Below are positions 16,475 through 25,322 of a stretch of DNA of 64,000 nt, piece by piece; position 1 is the first letter of the stretch; each line of letters begins with the position of its first letter. The stretch spans positions 248,001 through 312,000 of the forward strand of contig JBAZBI010000003.1 of NCBI GenBank assembly GCA_041671545.1, written 5' to 3'. The position numbers were made by a program, and so were the translations under genes. The stretch comes from UBA1563 sp041671545. Its GTDB lineage: Bacteria; Bacteroidota; Ignavibacteria; Ignavibacteriales; Ignavibacteriaceae. A model generated the notes under the pieces. The model did not search any database, was not told the origin of the DNA, and saw nothing but the letters and a program-made list of their open reading frames with translations.

Positions 16475-16855
16475 CTAAGAAGCGATCGCTAAAATTTGTT
16501 CAATTTTTTCTTTTAAGATATGAGGAGTAAAAGGCTTAACGATATAGTTATTCACTTTTGCTTTCAAGGCTTCAATAATATCTTCTTTTATTCCGCGGGT
16601 TGTAACCATGAGCACCGGAATATGCGCAACTTTCGGATCGGAACGAATTGCTTTGATCAGTTCGAGTCCCGAAACAACCGGCATATTCCAATCGGTGATA
16701 ATAAAATTTATCGCACTATCAACAGCTAATTTATCTAAGGCTTCTTTTCCGTCTCCGGCTTCAACAAAATTACCGTAACCGAGATTCCGGAGTGAATTAA
16801 TCACAATTCTTCTCATTGTCATCGAATCATCTACAATTAAAAACTTTAAATCCAT
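16475..16855 (-). CDS. cheY: Chemotaxis response regulator CheY (first copy)
   Basis: A single receiver domain of 126 residues. The acidic pair D9/D10, phosphoacceptor D55 (FIITDWNMPVVSGL), T83-T84 in LMVTTRG, and K107-P108 (YIVKPFTP) are all in place. The DWNMP and EALKAKVNNYIVKPF segments are typical of flagellar-type CheY, so this is the better candidate for the motor-binding copy. It lies between cheZ and the second cheY. No output domain is present. Confidence 0.93.
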   Translation of the reverse strand: MDLKFLIVDDSMTMRRIVINSLRNLGYGNFVEAGDGKEALDKLAVDSAINFIITDWNMPVVSGLELIKAIRSDPKVAHIPVLMVTTRGIKEDIIEALKAKVNNYIVKPFTPHILKEKIEQILAIAS

Positions 16856-16864
16856 ACAAACTCC

Positions 16865-17230
16865 TTAGTTTAAATATTTTGATACTTCATAGAGAATTCT
16901 CTTTGGATCAAACGGTTTGACCAAATAAGAATTTGCTCCGATTTTCATTCCCTTTTCCACTTCATCATTGCCCGCCAGCGAGGTTAGAATAATAATGGGA
17001 ATATCTTTCAACTCATCGTTGTTGCGAACTGCTTTGATCAATTCAAACCCATCAACATTCGGCATGTTGAGATCGGTAATAAGCAGTTGTATTTTTTTTG
17101 TCGGCAGTTTTTCCAAAGCTTCCATCCCGTCGCATACCGGAAGGATCTCAAATCCTTTTAGCGTTAAAGCGAAAGAGACAAATTTTCTTATAGATGGAGA
17201 ATCGTCTGCAACCATAATCACTTTCTTCAT
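16865..17230 (-). CDS. CheY-like response regulator (second copy)
   Basis: A stand-alone receiver of 121 residues with D9/D10, phosphoacceptor D53 (LLITDLNMPNVDGF), T82 (IIILTSLAG) and K104-P105 (YLVKPFDP). It is 9 bases upstream of the other cheY. Two CheY proteins beside one CheZ suggests one binds the motor and the other acts as a phosphate sink or alternative output; the sequence alone does not decide which. Confidence 0.9.
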   Translation of the reverse strand: MKKVIMVADDSPSIRKFVSFALTLKGFEILPVCDGMEALEKLPTKKIQLLITDLNMPNVDGFELIKAVRNNDELKDIPIIILTSLAGNDEVEKGMKIGANSYLVKPFDPKRILYEVSKYLN

Positions 17231-17235
17231 CGATC

Positions 17236-18144
17236 CTACTCCTTTTGATAACCGATAGTTTTAGGATAACTAACCAGTTTAAATGCTTTTGAAATGTTGT
17301 GCAGCGTTTCGGAATACCCAATAAACAAAAATCCCCCTTTGTTAAGCGAATTATAGAGGTTGGAGACAACTTTGATTTTAGATTGGGTATCGAAATAAAT
17401 GAGCACGTTAGCGCAAAAGATCACGTCGAAATTGAGCATCGCTTTCATACTAAGGTCGTCATATAAATTCATCACCTTAAAGGAGACGAACTTTTTTATT
17501 GCCGGATCAATTTCCATTCCGGTATCGGCCTTTTTGAAATATTTTTTAAGATAATATCCTGAAGTATTACGCGTTGAATATTCTTTATAAATTCCTTTTT
17601 TTGCAGTCTCAACTACGGCGGTACTAATATCTGTTCCCACGATCTCAATTTCTAAGCTTGGAAATTTCGGCTTCAACAAATCGATAATCGAAATAGCAAC
17701 CGAATAGGCTTCTTCACCGGAAGAAGATGCTGCACTCCAAATTCTGATCTTGTTCTTTCCGAACTTGCCTTTTGCTTGAATGATCGGAGGTAAAATTGTA
17801 GTCACTAATGCATCAAGCTGAGGTTGATTTCTGAAAAAGAATGTTTCATTAATAGTGATTGCTTCATAAAGATATTTTTTTTCTTCTCTACCTGAAGTAG
17901 CAAAACGCAGATGATCGAAATATTCATCGAAAGAGGAAAATCCGAGATGCGTAACTCTTTTTTGCAGCCTGCTTTCAAGAAGATATTTTTTGTTTTCTTG
18001 AAACAGAATACCGCAGTTGTCATAAATATATCTCCGCCAATCTTCAAACGATTTACTCGTAAGCGGCTGAATGGCGTTTGCCGGTTTTATCAACCGTGCA
18101 GTAGACGGAATGTTAGCATTCGGGTAAGGGGTCATATTCAGCAT
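17236..18144 (-). CDS. cheR: Chemotaxis protein methyltransferase CheR
   Basis: CheR methylates receptor glutamates using S-adenosylmethionine. It has 302 residues. The N-terminal helical domain is at about 32-105 (SFEDWRRYIYDNCGILFQEN, KRVTHLGFSSFDEYFDHL). The SAM-binding domain follows, with the EAITINETFFFRNQPQLDAL segment, IRIWSAASSSGEEAYSVAIS and FDVIFCANVLIYFD. A roughly 30-residue Pro/Asn-rich N-terminal extension is unusual, and a start at the second Met is possible. It begins three bases after the HEAT-repeat gene stops. Confidence 0.95.
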   Translation of the reverse strand: MLNMTPYPNANIPSTARLIKPANAIQPLTSKSFEDWRRYIYDNCGILFQENKKYLLESRLQKRVTHLGFSSFDEYFDHLRFATSGREEKKYLYEAITINETFFFRNQPQLDALVTTILPPIIQAKGKFGKNKIRIWSAASSSGEEAYSVAISIIDLLKPKFPSLEIEIVGTDISTAVVETAKKGIYKEYSTRNTSGYYLKKYFKKADTGMEIDPAIKKFVSFKVMNLYDDLSMKAMLNFDVIFCANVLIYFDTQSKIKVVSNLYNSLNKGGFLFIGYSETLHNISKAFKLVSYPKTIGYQKE

Positions 18145-18147
18145 TGC

Positions 18148-19539
18148 TTAATCCGTTTTCTGAAAATAATTTTGAGAGAGAATTTCATTTGCCCTTTCAC
18201 TTACCATCTCTTCCTGGTCCTCTGCCAATTTTGTGATCAGCTCTTCAGCTTTTGGATGAACCACGATCTCTAAAAAGTCAAGTAAGCGTAATCTGTTCCA
18301 CATGTTATCATCTTCCAGAATCGCATCGGAGAATAATAGTGCGGTTTCAACATCAAAAGAAAAGAGGAGTTCGATTGAAAGCATTCTGATCTCTTCATCC
18401 GGATTTTCAAGACACCGTGTGAAAGAATCGGAAAGATTGCGCGATTCAATTTCCGAAAGAATTTTACCGCCTGTACCGTTGTACATCTCAAAAAGTTCTT
18501 TAACTAAACCAACAAGATTTTTTAGATTTTCCGGTTTTTGATTCAGCAGTTGTGGGATATGTTGAAAAATTACTACCGGTGAGAGGAAAAATTTCTCTCT
18601 TAAAATTTCGTCAATCTCAAAATCTTCACCGTAAATTTTTAAGCACGCCAGGAGAATTTCTTTGTCATCGAAAACTGAAATTAAATGTGCGGCAACTTTT
18701 TTGTATTCGGAATCGGCTTCGTTCAATGTATTCAAAATTGAATTTCTCATTTTTTCATCGAAAGGAATATCAAAATTGTATTTAACCTTGAGCAGATAAA
18801 TTGATTTGAGTAAAGGCCAAACCAGGGGAGTTCCGGTTTCAGCAACTTCCGAAAGTAAAAAGAAAAAAGTCTCTTCATCGCCAATATTTCCAAGGCTTTC
18901 GATGATCGAGAATTTTAAAAATTCATTTTCTTCATTGTACTTCGACATCACAAAATGCAATGATTCAGGAGTTTCTATTTTGCCGAGCGCTTCTATAATT
19001 GTCGGCTGGAATAATTCATTTTTCTCGAAGATTTCCATGAGCGCGTTCAAAGATTCGACTGATTTAGTATTCCCCAAAGCTTCGATGCAAGCAAGAAGCA
19101 CATTTTCATTCTCGTTCGTTTGCATCAATTCCAAAATTGCAGGAGAGGATTCGGAACTCCCGATTAAACCAAGAATATCAACCGCAAATTTTTTGTCGTC
19201 ATCATCTCCAACCGGGATATAATCAATCAGCGCTTTAGCCGCATCCGTTCCAATTCTTAATAATATTTCTCCAGCAAGATTTCGTGTTTCAATTTCTTTT
19301 GAAGAAATGTACGTAGCAATTTTAACCGGAATTCGTGCATCGGTACATTGGGTTAAAAAATTAACTGCCGCGTTTTTAACACCTTTATCAGGATCAGTAA
19401 TAGCACGACAGACTGCATCAATCACTTCGTCTGAAAGTTTAAGACATGACAACGATTCGAGAGTCTCAATTCTTACTTCAGCTTCTTCAGATTTAAGAAG
19501 CTCGATAACTTTTGCACCCGGAGACTTTGTTCCACTCAT
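18148..19539 (-). CDS. HEAT-repeat protein heading the chemotaxis operon
   Basis: A 463-residue alpha-solenoid with about ten HEAT-like helical pairs across the whole length, for example GVKNAAVNFLTQCTDARIP, EIETRNLAGEILLRIGTDA, NVLLACIEALGNTKSVESLN and PTIIEALGKIETPESLHFV. There is no enzyme motif, signal peptide or membrane segment. HEAT solenoids serve as protein-binding scaffolds. As the first gene of the chemotaxis operon, three bases before cheR, it may scaffold or modulate adaptation or motor proteins; this is inference. Confidence 0.85.
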   Translation of the reverse strand: MSGTKSPGAKVIELLKSEEAEVRIETLESLSCLKLSDEVIDAVCRAITDPDKGVKNAAVNFLTQCTDARIPVKIATYISSKEIETRNLAGEILLRIGTDAAKALIDYIPVGDDDDKKFAVDILGLIGSSESSPAILELMQTNENENVLLACIEALGNTKSVESLNALMEIFEKNELFQPTIIEALGKIETPESLHFVMSKYNEENEFLKFSIIESLGNIGDEETFFFLLSEVAETGTPLVWPLLKSIYLLKVKYNFDIPFDEKMRNSILNTLNEADSEYKKVAAHLISVFDDKEILLACLKIYGEDFEIDEILREKFFLSPVVIFQHIPQLLNQKPENLKNLVGLVKELFEMYNGTGGKILSEIESRNLSDSFTRCLENPDEEIRMLSIELLFSFDVETALLFSDAILEDDNMWNRLRLLDFLEIVVHPKAEELITKLAEDQEEMVSERANEILSQNYFQKTD

Positions 19540-19627
19540 TTAGTAAACCTGTTCTCATTTAGTTTTAATAAAAATTTTTTCACAACCATTTGGAAAGCCT
19601 GCAATTGAATTTGTAACACTTAGTGAA

Positions 19628-19643
19628 CTCAAAATCAATGCCG
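19628..19643 (-). promoter_or_regulatory. Candidate promoter element upstream of the chemotaxis operon
   Basis: The minus strand reads CGGCATTGATTTTGAG, which matches the flgB-upstream element (12213-12228) at 12 of 13 core positions (GGCATTKATTTTG). It lies 88 bases before the HEAT gene start. The GG/-24 half resembles sigma-54 but the -12 half does not carry GC. Confidence 0.3.
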
Positions 19644-19650
19644 AACAAAA

Positions 19651-19664
19651 CAAAGCCCCCTTTG
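19651..19664 (-). terminator. Possible short terminator after mcp1
   Basis: On the minus strand, CAAAG-GGGG-CTTTG is followed by TTTTGTT. The five-base-pair stem with a T run could end transcription about 240 bases downstream of mcp1. The stem is short, so confidence is low. Confidence 0.35.
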
Positions 19665-19902
19665 AGTAAAAAAAACACACCCGATCGATCCTAAGTTGAA
19701 CAATAGTAACCACATGTTAATTAATGGTCAGGGTGTTAAGGTATAAATACTTCAATTTATGACTGAATAACTAACCAAAGTACATTACGTAAAAAACACA
19801 ATTTAAGTCTTAATCTTGTTCTTAATCTTTATTTGTTATCGTAAAACGAATATGAGTAAGATGATTTTCCATTAGCAAATGCGAACATGAGTTACAAATT
19901 TG

Positions 19903-22026
19903 TTAATGATACCCATTTCCGTTACCATTTCCATTTCCACCAGGCTTTGAGAAATGAGCAAGGTTTTGATCTTCAAAACTGTGTGATCCGCTTTTTGAAC
20001 TATGTTGATTGATTTTGAATTCGCCGACGAGTTCTTCAATTACCGATGTTAAATTATTCAGATCTTCTGCAGCTCGTGCAATTTGCTGAATTCCCGAAGT
20101 GCTTTCTTTTGTTACGGTATTAATAGCCTCAATACTCTTGCTGATCTCTTCACTCGTAGCGGATTGCTCTTCGCTTGCTGCGGCAACCTGGGTGATGATG
20201 TCAACAACTTTATCAGCTCCCAAAATGATATTTCGTAATGACTCGCCGGCTTTGTCTGCCATAGTTTTGCCAAGGTCGGCTTCTTCTTTTCCTTTTTTCA
20301 TTGCCACAACAGCTTCGGTTGTATCTTTCTGAATTTGTTTGATCATTACGGCAATTTCTTTTGTAGCTTTTGTTGTTCTCTCAGCCAATTTTCTTACCTC
20401 ATCGGCAACAACGGCAAATCCTCTTCCCTGTTCGCCTGCGCGTGCTGCTTCGATAGCGGCATTAAGTGCCAGTAAGTTCGTTTGATCGGCAATATCATTA
20501 ATTACTTGAACGATTTCACCGATCTGATCACTGCTTTTACCTAAAGCCTGGACTGTTTCGGATGATTGTTGTACAACCGCCGCTATTCTAACCATTCCTT
20601 TAATAGTTTCTTCAACTACTTTTCCACCTTCTTTGGCGATATTTCCGGCATCATTTGAAGCTTCTGAGGCGAGCGAAGAATTCCTGCTCGTTTCCATAAT
20701 TGTCTTCGTCATTTCTTCAACTGCGCTTGCAACTTCAGTTATTTGCGAACTTTGTTCTTGGGCACCGGCAGCCATTTCTTCTGTAGAGGAGGAAATTTGT
20801 CCTGATGCTTCCGCTAAATTTTCGGTGCTTTGTGCAAGTTTACTGATCAAAGCATTAAGTGAATCAACTACCTTGTTCACATTATTTTTGATCAGTTCAT
20901 AATCACCGTTGTAGTTACCGGTAACGCGTTTTGTAAAATCAGCTTTCGCCATATCTTCCAGAACCGCTGAGGCTTCTTCAATCGGAGCGCGAATAGCGTT
21001 AAGAATAGAATTGACTCCTTCAAGTAATTTTCTCCAACCACCGGAGAATTGTGCAACATTTCCACGCTGACTTAAATTACCTTCGCGGTTGGCTTCAACC
21101 AGCATGTCCGCTTCCGCAAGAAGATTTTCAATCGTTTCAACTTCTTTGTTGAATGCAATAGCAAGAGCATCTTTTTCAGATGCAAGTTTTACTCTGTGAA
21201 TATTTCCGGCAGAGATTTGTTCCGCTGCATAAATCTTTTCTTTTTGAGCTACCTGAAGTTCAGCTAATAAACCGGCAAGTTCTCCAACTTCATCTTTCGA
21301 TTTGTTTTCTATATCGACTTCATAATTACCAAGGGAGAATTCTTTTACAATTTCCTTTAATTTATTGATAGGTTTTGTAACAGTTGGGGCGAGATAAAAC
21401 ATATTAAAGAAATAGAATATTGTTCCGAGGATACCACCCAGAATGGTTACTAATCCTGCTGTTGAAACTGTCTCTTTAACGTTGGCATTAAGCTCTTCTG
21501 ATTTTTTTGTTAGCCCTTCATTAATTCTGTCGAATTTTGCAACAAGTTTTTGCCCAACCTCTTCTCCCGATGAAGTAGCGATGTCGGCGGCCATTTCGTA
21601 GCTCTGAGAAGCAGAAGCGCTCAAGATTCCGTCTGCGACTACGGTTTTGTATTCGTTCCAAATTGTTTTTACTTCAACTAACTCAGTTTTTATTGTTCCT
21701 TCAAAATTGGAATTGAGTAGTGAATCGAGAGTTTTTTCTATTTTTTGTTTACGAAGATTGAACTCTTTTATGTTTTCACCGAACTTCGATCCAAATGCCG
21801 GCATTGAAGTTTGCAGAAGTACAAATTGTATTTTCTGAAAAGATGAGTAAAGGTTTGACACCTGTTGCTGGGGAACAACATATTCTTTCAACAACTGATC
21901 TTTAACGTCGGATATTTTTTGAAGATAGACATACCCGACAATGGCAATGATTGTTGAAATGCCCGCTAAGAAAGTGTATCCACCTTGTATTTTTCTTACA
22001 AACTTTAGGTCTTTAAGCCAATTCAT
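19903..22026 (-). CDS. Methyl-accepting chemotaxis protein (MCP1)
   Basis: A 707-residue receptor. Membrane segments lie at about 17-35 and 190-212, flanking a helical periplasmic four-helix-bundle-type sensor. A HAMP domain follows (about 213-268), then at least one more HAMP-like unit (about 340-400, GYRE-like GGWRKLLEGVN repeats), then the signalling hairpin with the highly conserved tip DQTNLLALNAAIEAARAGEQ. The C-terminus is a Gly-Asn run ending GNGNGYH and has no NWETF-type CheR tether. It lies 165 bases downstream of the TonB-like gene and may share its sigma-28-type promoter. Confidence 0.95.
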   Translation of the reverse strand: MNWLKDLKFVRKIQGGYTFLAGISTIIAIVGYVYLQKISDVKDQLLKEYVVPQQQVSNLYSSFQKIQFVLLQTSMPAFGSKFGENIKEFNLRKQKIEKTLDSLLNSNFEGTIKTELVEVKTIWNEYKTVVADGILSASASQSYEMAADIATSSGEEVGQKLVAKFDRINEGLTKKSEELNANVKETVSTAGLVTILGGILGTIFYFFNMFYLAPTVTKPINKLKEIVKEFSLGNYEVDIENKSKDEVGELAGLLAELQVAQKEKIYAAEQISAGNIHRVKLASEKDALAIAFNKEVETIENLLAEADMLVEANREGNLSQRGNVAQFSGGWRKLLEGVNSILNAIRAPIEEASAVLEDMAKADFTKRVTGNYNGDYELIKNNVNKVVDSLNALISKLAQSTENLAEASGQISSSTEEMAAGAQEQSSQITEVASAVEEMTKTIMETSRNSSLASEASNDAGNIAKEGGKVVEETIKGMVRIAAVVQQSSETVQALGKSSDQIGEIVQVINDIADQTNLLALNAAIEAARAGEQGRGFAVVADEVRKLAERTTKATKEIAVMIKQIQKDTTEAVVAMKKGKEEADLGKTMADKAGESLRNIILGADKVVDIITQVAAASEEQSATSEEISKSIEAINTVTKESTSGIQQIARAAEDLNNLTSVIEELVGEFKINQHSSKSGSHSFEDQNLAHFSKPGGNGNGNGNGYH

Positions 22027-22191
22027 TTTCGCTCCGAGATAAATTAAATTAATATTGAACGATCTTATTCCAATTGCCGGACAATTGAAATAGCATCATT
22101 GAGCCAATTAAACTTTGTTGAAAGGAGGTGCCATTCTGAAATCGAATGATTCTCCCGGCCGACTGTTCTTGAATATACTCTCTTCCACTTA

Positions 22192-22602
22192 TCATCTCAT
22201 CTTGAAGGTGATTGGTAAGGAGAGTTTTACTTTTACAGGCACATCACTGTTTTTGCCGGGTGAGAATTTTGATTCCTTTACGGCTTTAATAGCAGCTTCA
22301 TCGCAACCACCACCAAGCCCCTTAATGACTTTAACGTCATCGACTTTTCCTTTTTCATCAACATATATTAAAAGATAGAGTTTTCCGGAGAGACCTGCTT
22401 TTTTTGCAATTTCCGGATAAACAATTTTTTTGATAATAGCTTCAAGTCCTCCAACAGGCTCAGGCATAACTTCTGCAAATGCAGCGTAAGGATCTTCCTG
22501 CGGTTCTTCCATCACTCTTGTATTGGATATGGCAAACTGAGAAATGATACTAACCATAACAAAAATGAAAGGTATCAGTACTGTGGATTTAGTTTTCATC
22601 AC
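22192..22602 (-). CDS. Small exported protein with a TonB C-terminal domain
   Basis: A 136-residue protein with an N-terminal hydrophobic signal or anchor (about residues 8-26) and a TonB_C domain (about 50-135): PEPVGGLEAIIKKIVYPEIA, GKLYLLIYVDEKGKVDDVKV, then CDEAAIKAVKESKFSPGK. TonB normally carries energy from ExbBD to outer-membrane receptors, but the Pro-rich spacer of a classical TonB is missing here, so it may bind a partner rather than transduce energy. A sigma-28-type promoter about 110 bases upstream suggests it belongs to the motility regulon. The start may be either of the first two Met codons. Confidence 0.8.
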   Translation of the reverse strand: MMKTKSTVLIPFIFVMVSIISQFAISNTRVMEEPQEDPYAAFAEVMPEPVGGLEAIIKKIVYPEIAKKAGLSGKLYLLIYVDEKGKVDDVKVIKGLGGGCDEAAIKAVKESKFSPGKNSDVPVKVKLSLPITFKMR

Positions 22603-22655
22603 ATTTGTTTCTTTTTTGTTTTACAATTGATTTTTTGAACTACGATTTAACTATT

Positions 22656-22680
22656 CCGCTTCGTTCAGGAAATGAAGCGG
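22656..22680 (-). promoter_or_regulatory. Leader hairpin of the TonB-like gene
   Basis: A perfect 7-bp inverted repeat (CCGCTTC/GAAGCGG, 11-base loop) lies between the sigma-28-type promoter and the start codon of the TonB-like gene. It would form in the 5' untranslated region. No T run follows on the minus strand, so it is probably not a terminator. Confidence 0.45.
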
Positions 22681-22708
22681 CATTTAGTTAAGAATTTAAT
22701 TAATTCTA

Positions 22709-22735
22709 TTATCGAAGGTTTTTTCCGATTCTTTA
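22709..22735 (-). promoter_or_regulatory. Sigma-28-type promoter for the TonB-like gene and mcp1
   Basis: The minus strand reads TAAAGAAT, 11 bases, TTCGATAA. This agrees with the sigma-28/FliA pattern TAAAGTTT-N11-GCCGATAA in its most conserved bases (TAAA and CGATAA) and in exact spacing. It closely matches the cheW promoter at 25879-25905. The start codon is about 107 bases downstream. Confidence 0.6.
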
Positions 22736-22893
22736 TAATTCTTAATAATATTTGGTTGGAATTTGATCCAACATTAAAAAAAATAGCATGGGGAGAATGC
22801 AAATTTTATATTATCTGAAATCCATTTGGGTTGCTCTTGCATCCAGTCTTCCATGCTATCAAAAATATATTCTCATTTTTCTGATCAGATCCA

Positions 22894-25296
22894 TTAATGG
22901 TGAACTAAAACACCGTTCGATCTAACTGCTAATCTTCCCTTATTACTTACAGGTTTTGGTTTTTCATTACTGCTGTGTAATTTGAAATGAGCAGTCAGTT
23001 CCTGTAGATTTACGGTCAATCGGCTTAAGTCTTCAGCCGAGCGGGCAATTTGTTGAACACCTGCAGCACTTTCGTGCGTTACATTACTTATCGCTTCTAT
23101 GTTTTTGCTTATCTGTTCTGCGGCGCTTGATTGTTCTTCACTTGCCGCGGCTACCTGCATTGACATATCAACTACCTGTTCAACACCAACAATTATTTCT
23201 TTTAGCGATTTTCCCGCTTGATCCGCCAATGCTTTTCCCTTTTCAACTTCTTCTGTTCCGCGGTTCATTGATTCAACAGCGCCACCGGTATCTTTTTGTA
23301 TCTGTTTGATCATCACGGCGATTTCTTTTGTGGCTTTGGTTGTTCGTTCAGCTAACTTTCTTACTTCATCCGCAACAACGGCAAAGCCTCTGCCTTGTTC
23401 TCCTGCTCTTGCAGCTTCTATCGCGGCATTCAGCGCGAGAAGATTTGTCTGATCGGCAATATCATTTATCACTTGTACGATCTCTCCAATTTGATCGCTT
23501 CCTTTGCCTAAAGCGTGAACGGTTTCTGCTGATTTTTTTACAACTTCGGCTATCCGGTTCATTCCTTGAATAGTTTGATCTACAACTTTGCCTCCCTCTT
23601 TTGCTATTGAACCTGCGCTTTTCGCCGCTTCAGCAGACCGGGATGAGTTCTGTGAGGTTTCAAGAATTGTCTTAGTCATTTCTTCAACCGCGCTTGCGAT
23701 TTCTGTCGTTTGACTACTCTGTTCTTGTGCACCTGCTGCCATTTCTTCTGCGCTCGAAGAGATTTGCGTTCCCGCGCTGGCAGTTGCCTCAACAGCTTCG
23801 CTAACATTTTCAACAATCGTTTTTATGTTTTGTACCGATCTATTAAATCCGTTAAATAATCTTCCGATCGCGTCATCTTCTTTTTCGGGAACTACTTTTA
23901 CGGTTAAGTCACCTTCAGCAAATTTGCTCATTTCTTCGAGCAGTACATTGGTAGTTCTCGCTAAATAATTTTGCGTTTCTTTTGATTCGGAGATATCAGC
24001 AACAAACTCCAACGCGCCGATAAGTTCACCTGCCCGGTTTAATACCGGCGAACCTGTGTACATAATGTGAACATCTTTCCCTTGCGGTCTTGCAATGGTT
24101 TCTCCAGCTCTGGTAACCCTTTGTGCCATCGCCTGATTCAAACGGCATTCAGGGGTATTGCAATGTTCAGTTTTGAAAAGATTATAACATTTCTGTGCGG
24201 AACATCCGTCTTGAGTTTTACCTACAACTTCAGCGCCTTTACGGTTCATGTAGGTTACATTATATTCTTTGTCAATAATCATTACCGGGGTGGGGAGATT
24301 GTCTAAGTACTTTATTTGCATTTCTATTTTTTCTGCCATAGCATTAAATGTAGTAGCAAGAGTTCCGAACTCATCTTTCGAGGTAATGTTTAACTGGGTC
24401 GAATAGTCTCCTTCAGCTATTTTATTTGCTGCTTCAGTAAGGTGGTTCAATGAGGTTGAGATTATTTTAGAAATGTAGTACGCTACATAAAAGCTAAAAA
24501 TGAGTGCAATAATCAAGCTGAACATTTTCAGTTTCGAAGCAGTTGCTGCGGCTGCCTGGCTATCTGCTAACATTGATGCGATAGCCGGTTCAATTTTATG
24601 TACTTCCGATCTTAATGTTCCAATTTCTTTATTGATATCAAGTATAGCTTTGGTAGCATTTTTGAAATTTTCTTGATAGTTATTTATCAACGCATCTGCT
24701 TCTGCTATTGAGGATTCAGGTAAGGAAGAACTTTGGACGCTTGAGCGTAAAGAAGAAACTGCTTCATCATTCAGATCGACATATTTCTCTTCACCTCTCA
24801 AAAAGAAATCTTTTTCGTGTCTTCGGCAAAGAAGCATATCTGCCAATACGGATTTATCATTTCCACTTTTGATCATAGATTCAAGTGCATGCACACTTTC
24901 GCGAAGTTTTCCTTCGGCACCCGATTTTTCATTAAGTCCACGGGTTTGCATGAGTGCAACAATTTCTCCGAAAGTTTTACCGTATTCATTCATGATATTG
25001 AAAATTTCTTTCCCTTTTTCATCTTCTTTATAAGGTTCAATTAGAAGATTTAATTTGGAAACAGCTTCATTTACTTTTTCAGCATACGTCATGTCTTTTC
25101 TGCTGAGAAAATCTTTTTCACTTTTTCTTGCTTCAAGCATTGCAATATTAATGTCGCGCATGTCGTCGCTCTCATGCAGAGAGGATAATTCATTCATCTG
25201 GAAAATCATGAACAGCGCGAAGAATCCGAATACGGAACCCACCAGCGCGAGTATTTTTCCTTTTACCGACAAATTGTCGATGAATTGAATTTTCAT
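22894..25296 (-). CDS. Methyl-accepting chemotaxis protein with HBM sensor and Cys-rich PAS (MCP2)
   Basis: An 800-residue receptor. Membrane segments are at about 14-32 and 255-275. The periplasmic region looks like a helical bimodular (HBM) sensor, with two copies of the motif ARKSEKDFLSRKD and CRRHEKDFFLRGEEKYV. A HAMP domain (about 276-330) is followed by a cytoplasmic PAS domain (about 335-440) with a cluster of four cysteines in DGCSAQKCYNLF and HCNTPECR, then a second HAMP-like stretch and the signalling domain with the tip DQTNLLALNAAIEAARAGEQ. It lies 26 bases after cheW and should share its promoter. Its C-terminal tail, LAVRSNGVLVHH, resembles that of MCP3. Confidence 0.94.
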   Translation of the reverse strand: MKIQFIDNLSVKGKILALVGSVFGFFALFMIFQMNELSSLHESDDMRDINIAMLEARKSEKDFLSRKDMTYAEKVNEAVSKLNLLIEPYKEDEKGKEIFNIMNEYGKTFGEIVALMQTRGLNEKSGAEGKLRESVHALESMIKSGNDKSVLADMLLCRRHEKDFFLRGEEKYVDLNDEAVSSLRSSVQSSSLPESSIAEADALINNYQENFKNATKAILDINKEIGTLRSEVHKIEPAIASMLADSQAAAATASKLKMFSLIIALIFSFYVAYYISKIISTSLNHLTEAANKIAEGDYSTQLNITSKDEFGTLATTFNAMAEKIEMQIKYLDNLPTPVMIIDKEYNVTYMNRKGAEVVGKTQDGCSAQKCYNLFKTEHCNTPECRLNQAMAQRVTRAGETIARPQGKDVHIMYTGSPVLNRAGELIGALEFVADISESKETQNYLARTTNVLLEEMSKFAEGDLTVKVVPEKEDDAIGRLFNGFNRSVQNIKTIVENVSEAVEATASAGTQISSSAEEMAAGAQEQSSQTTEIASAVEEMTKTILETSQNSSRSAEAAKSAGSIAKEGGKVVDQTIQGMNRIAEVVKKSAETVHALGKGSDQIGEIVQVINDIADQTNLLALNAAIEAARAGEQGRGFAVVADEVRKLAERTTKATKEIAVMIKQIQKDTGGAVESMNRGTEEVEKGKALADQAGKSLKEIIVGVEQVVDMSMQVAAASEEQSSAAEQISKNIEAISNVTHESAAGVQQIARSAEDLSRLTVNLQELTAHFKLHSSNEKPKPVSNKGRLAVRSNGVLVHH

Positions 25297-25322
25297 TGTT
25301 GTTTTAGCCTTATCTTAATTAG

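Larger units (their letters stand above)
19540..19902. other. Intergenic region between mcp1 and the chemotaxis operon
   Basis: A 363-base AT-rich gap between two minus-strand transcription units. It holds a candidate promoter element for the chemotaxis operon (19628-19643) and a short hairpin that may end the mcp1 transcript (19651-19664). No gene is visible. Confidence 0.6.

Noticed and set aside
22110..22135. Sigma-54-like TGGCACC before mcp1
   Set aside because: The -12 half (TTCAA) lacks the required GC.
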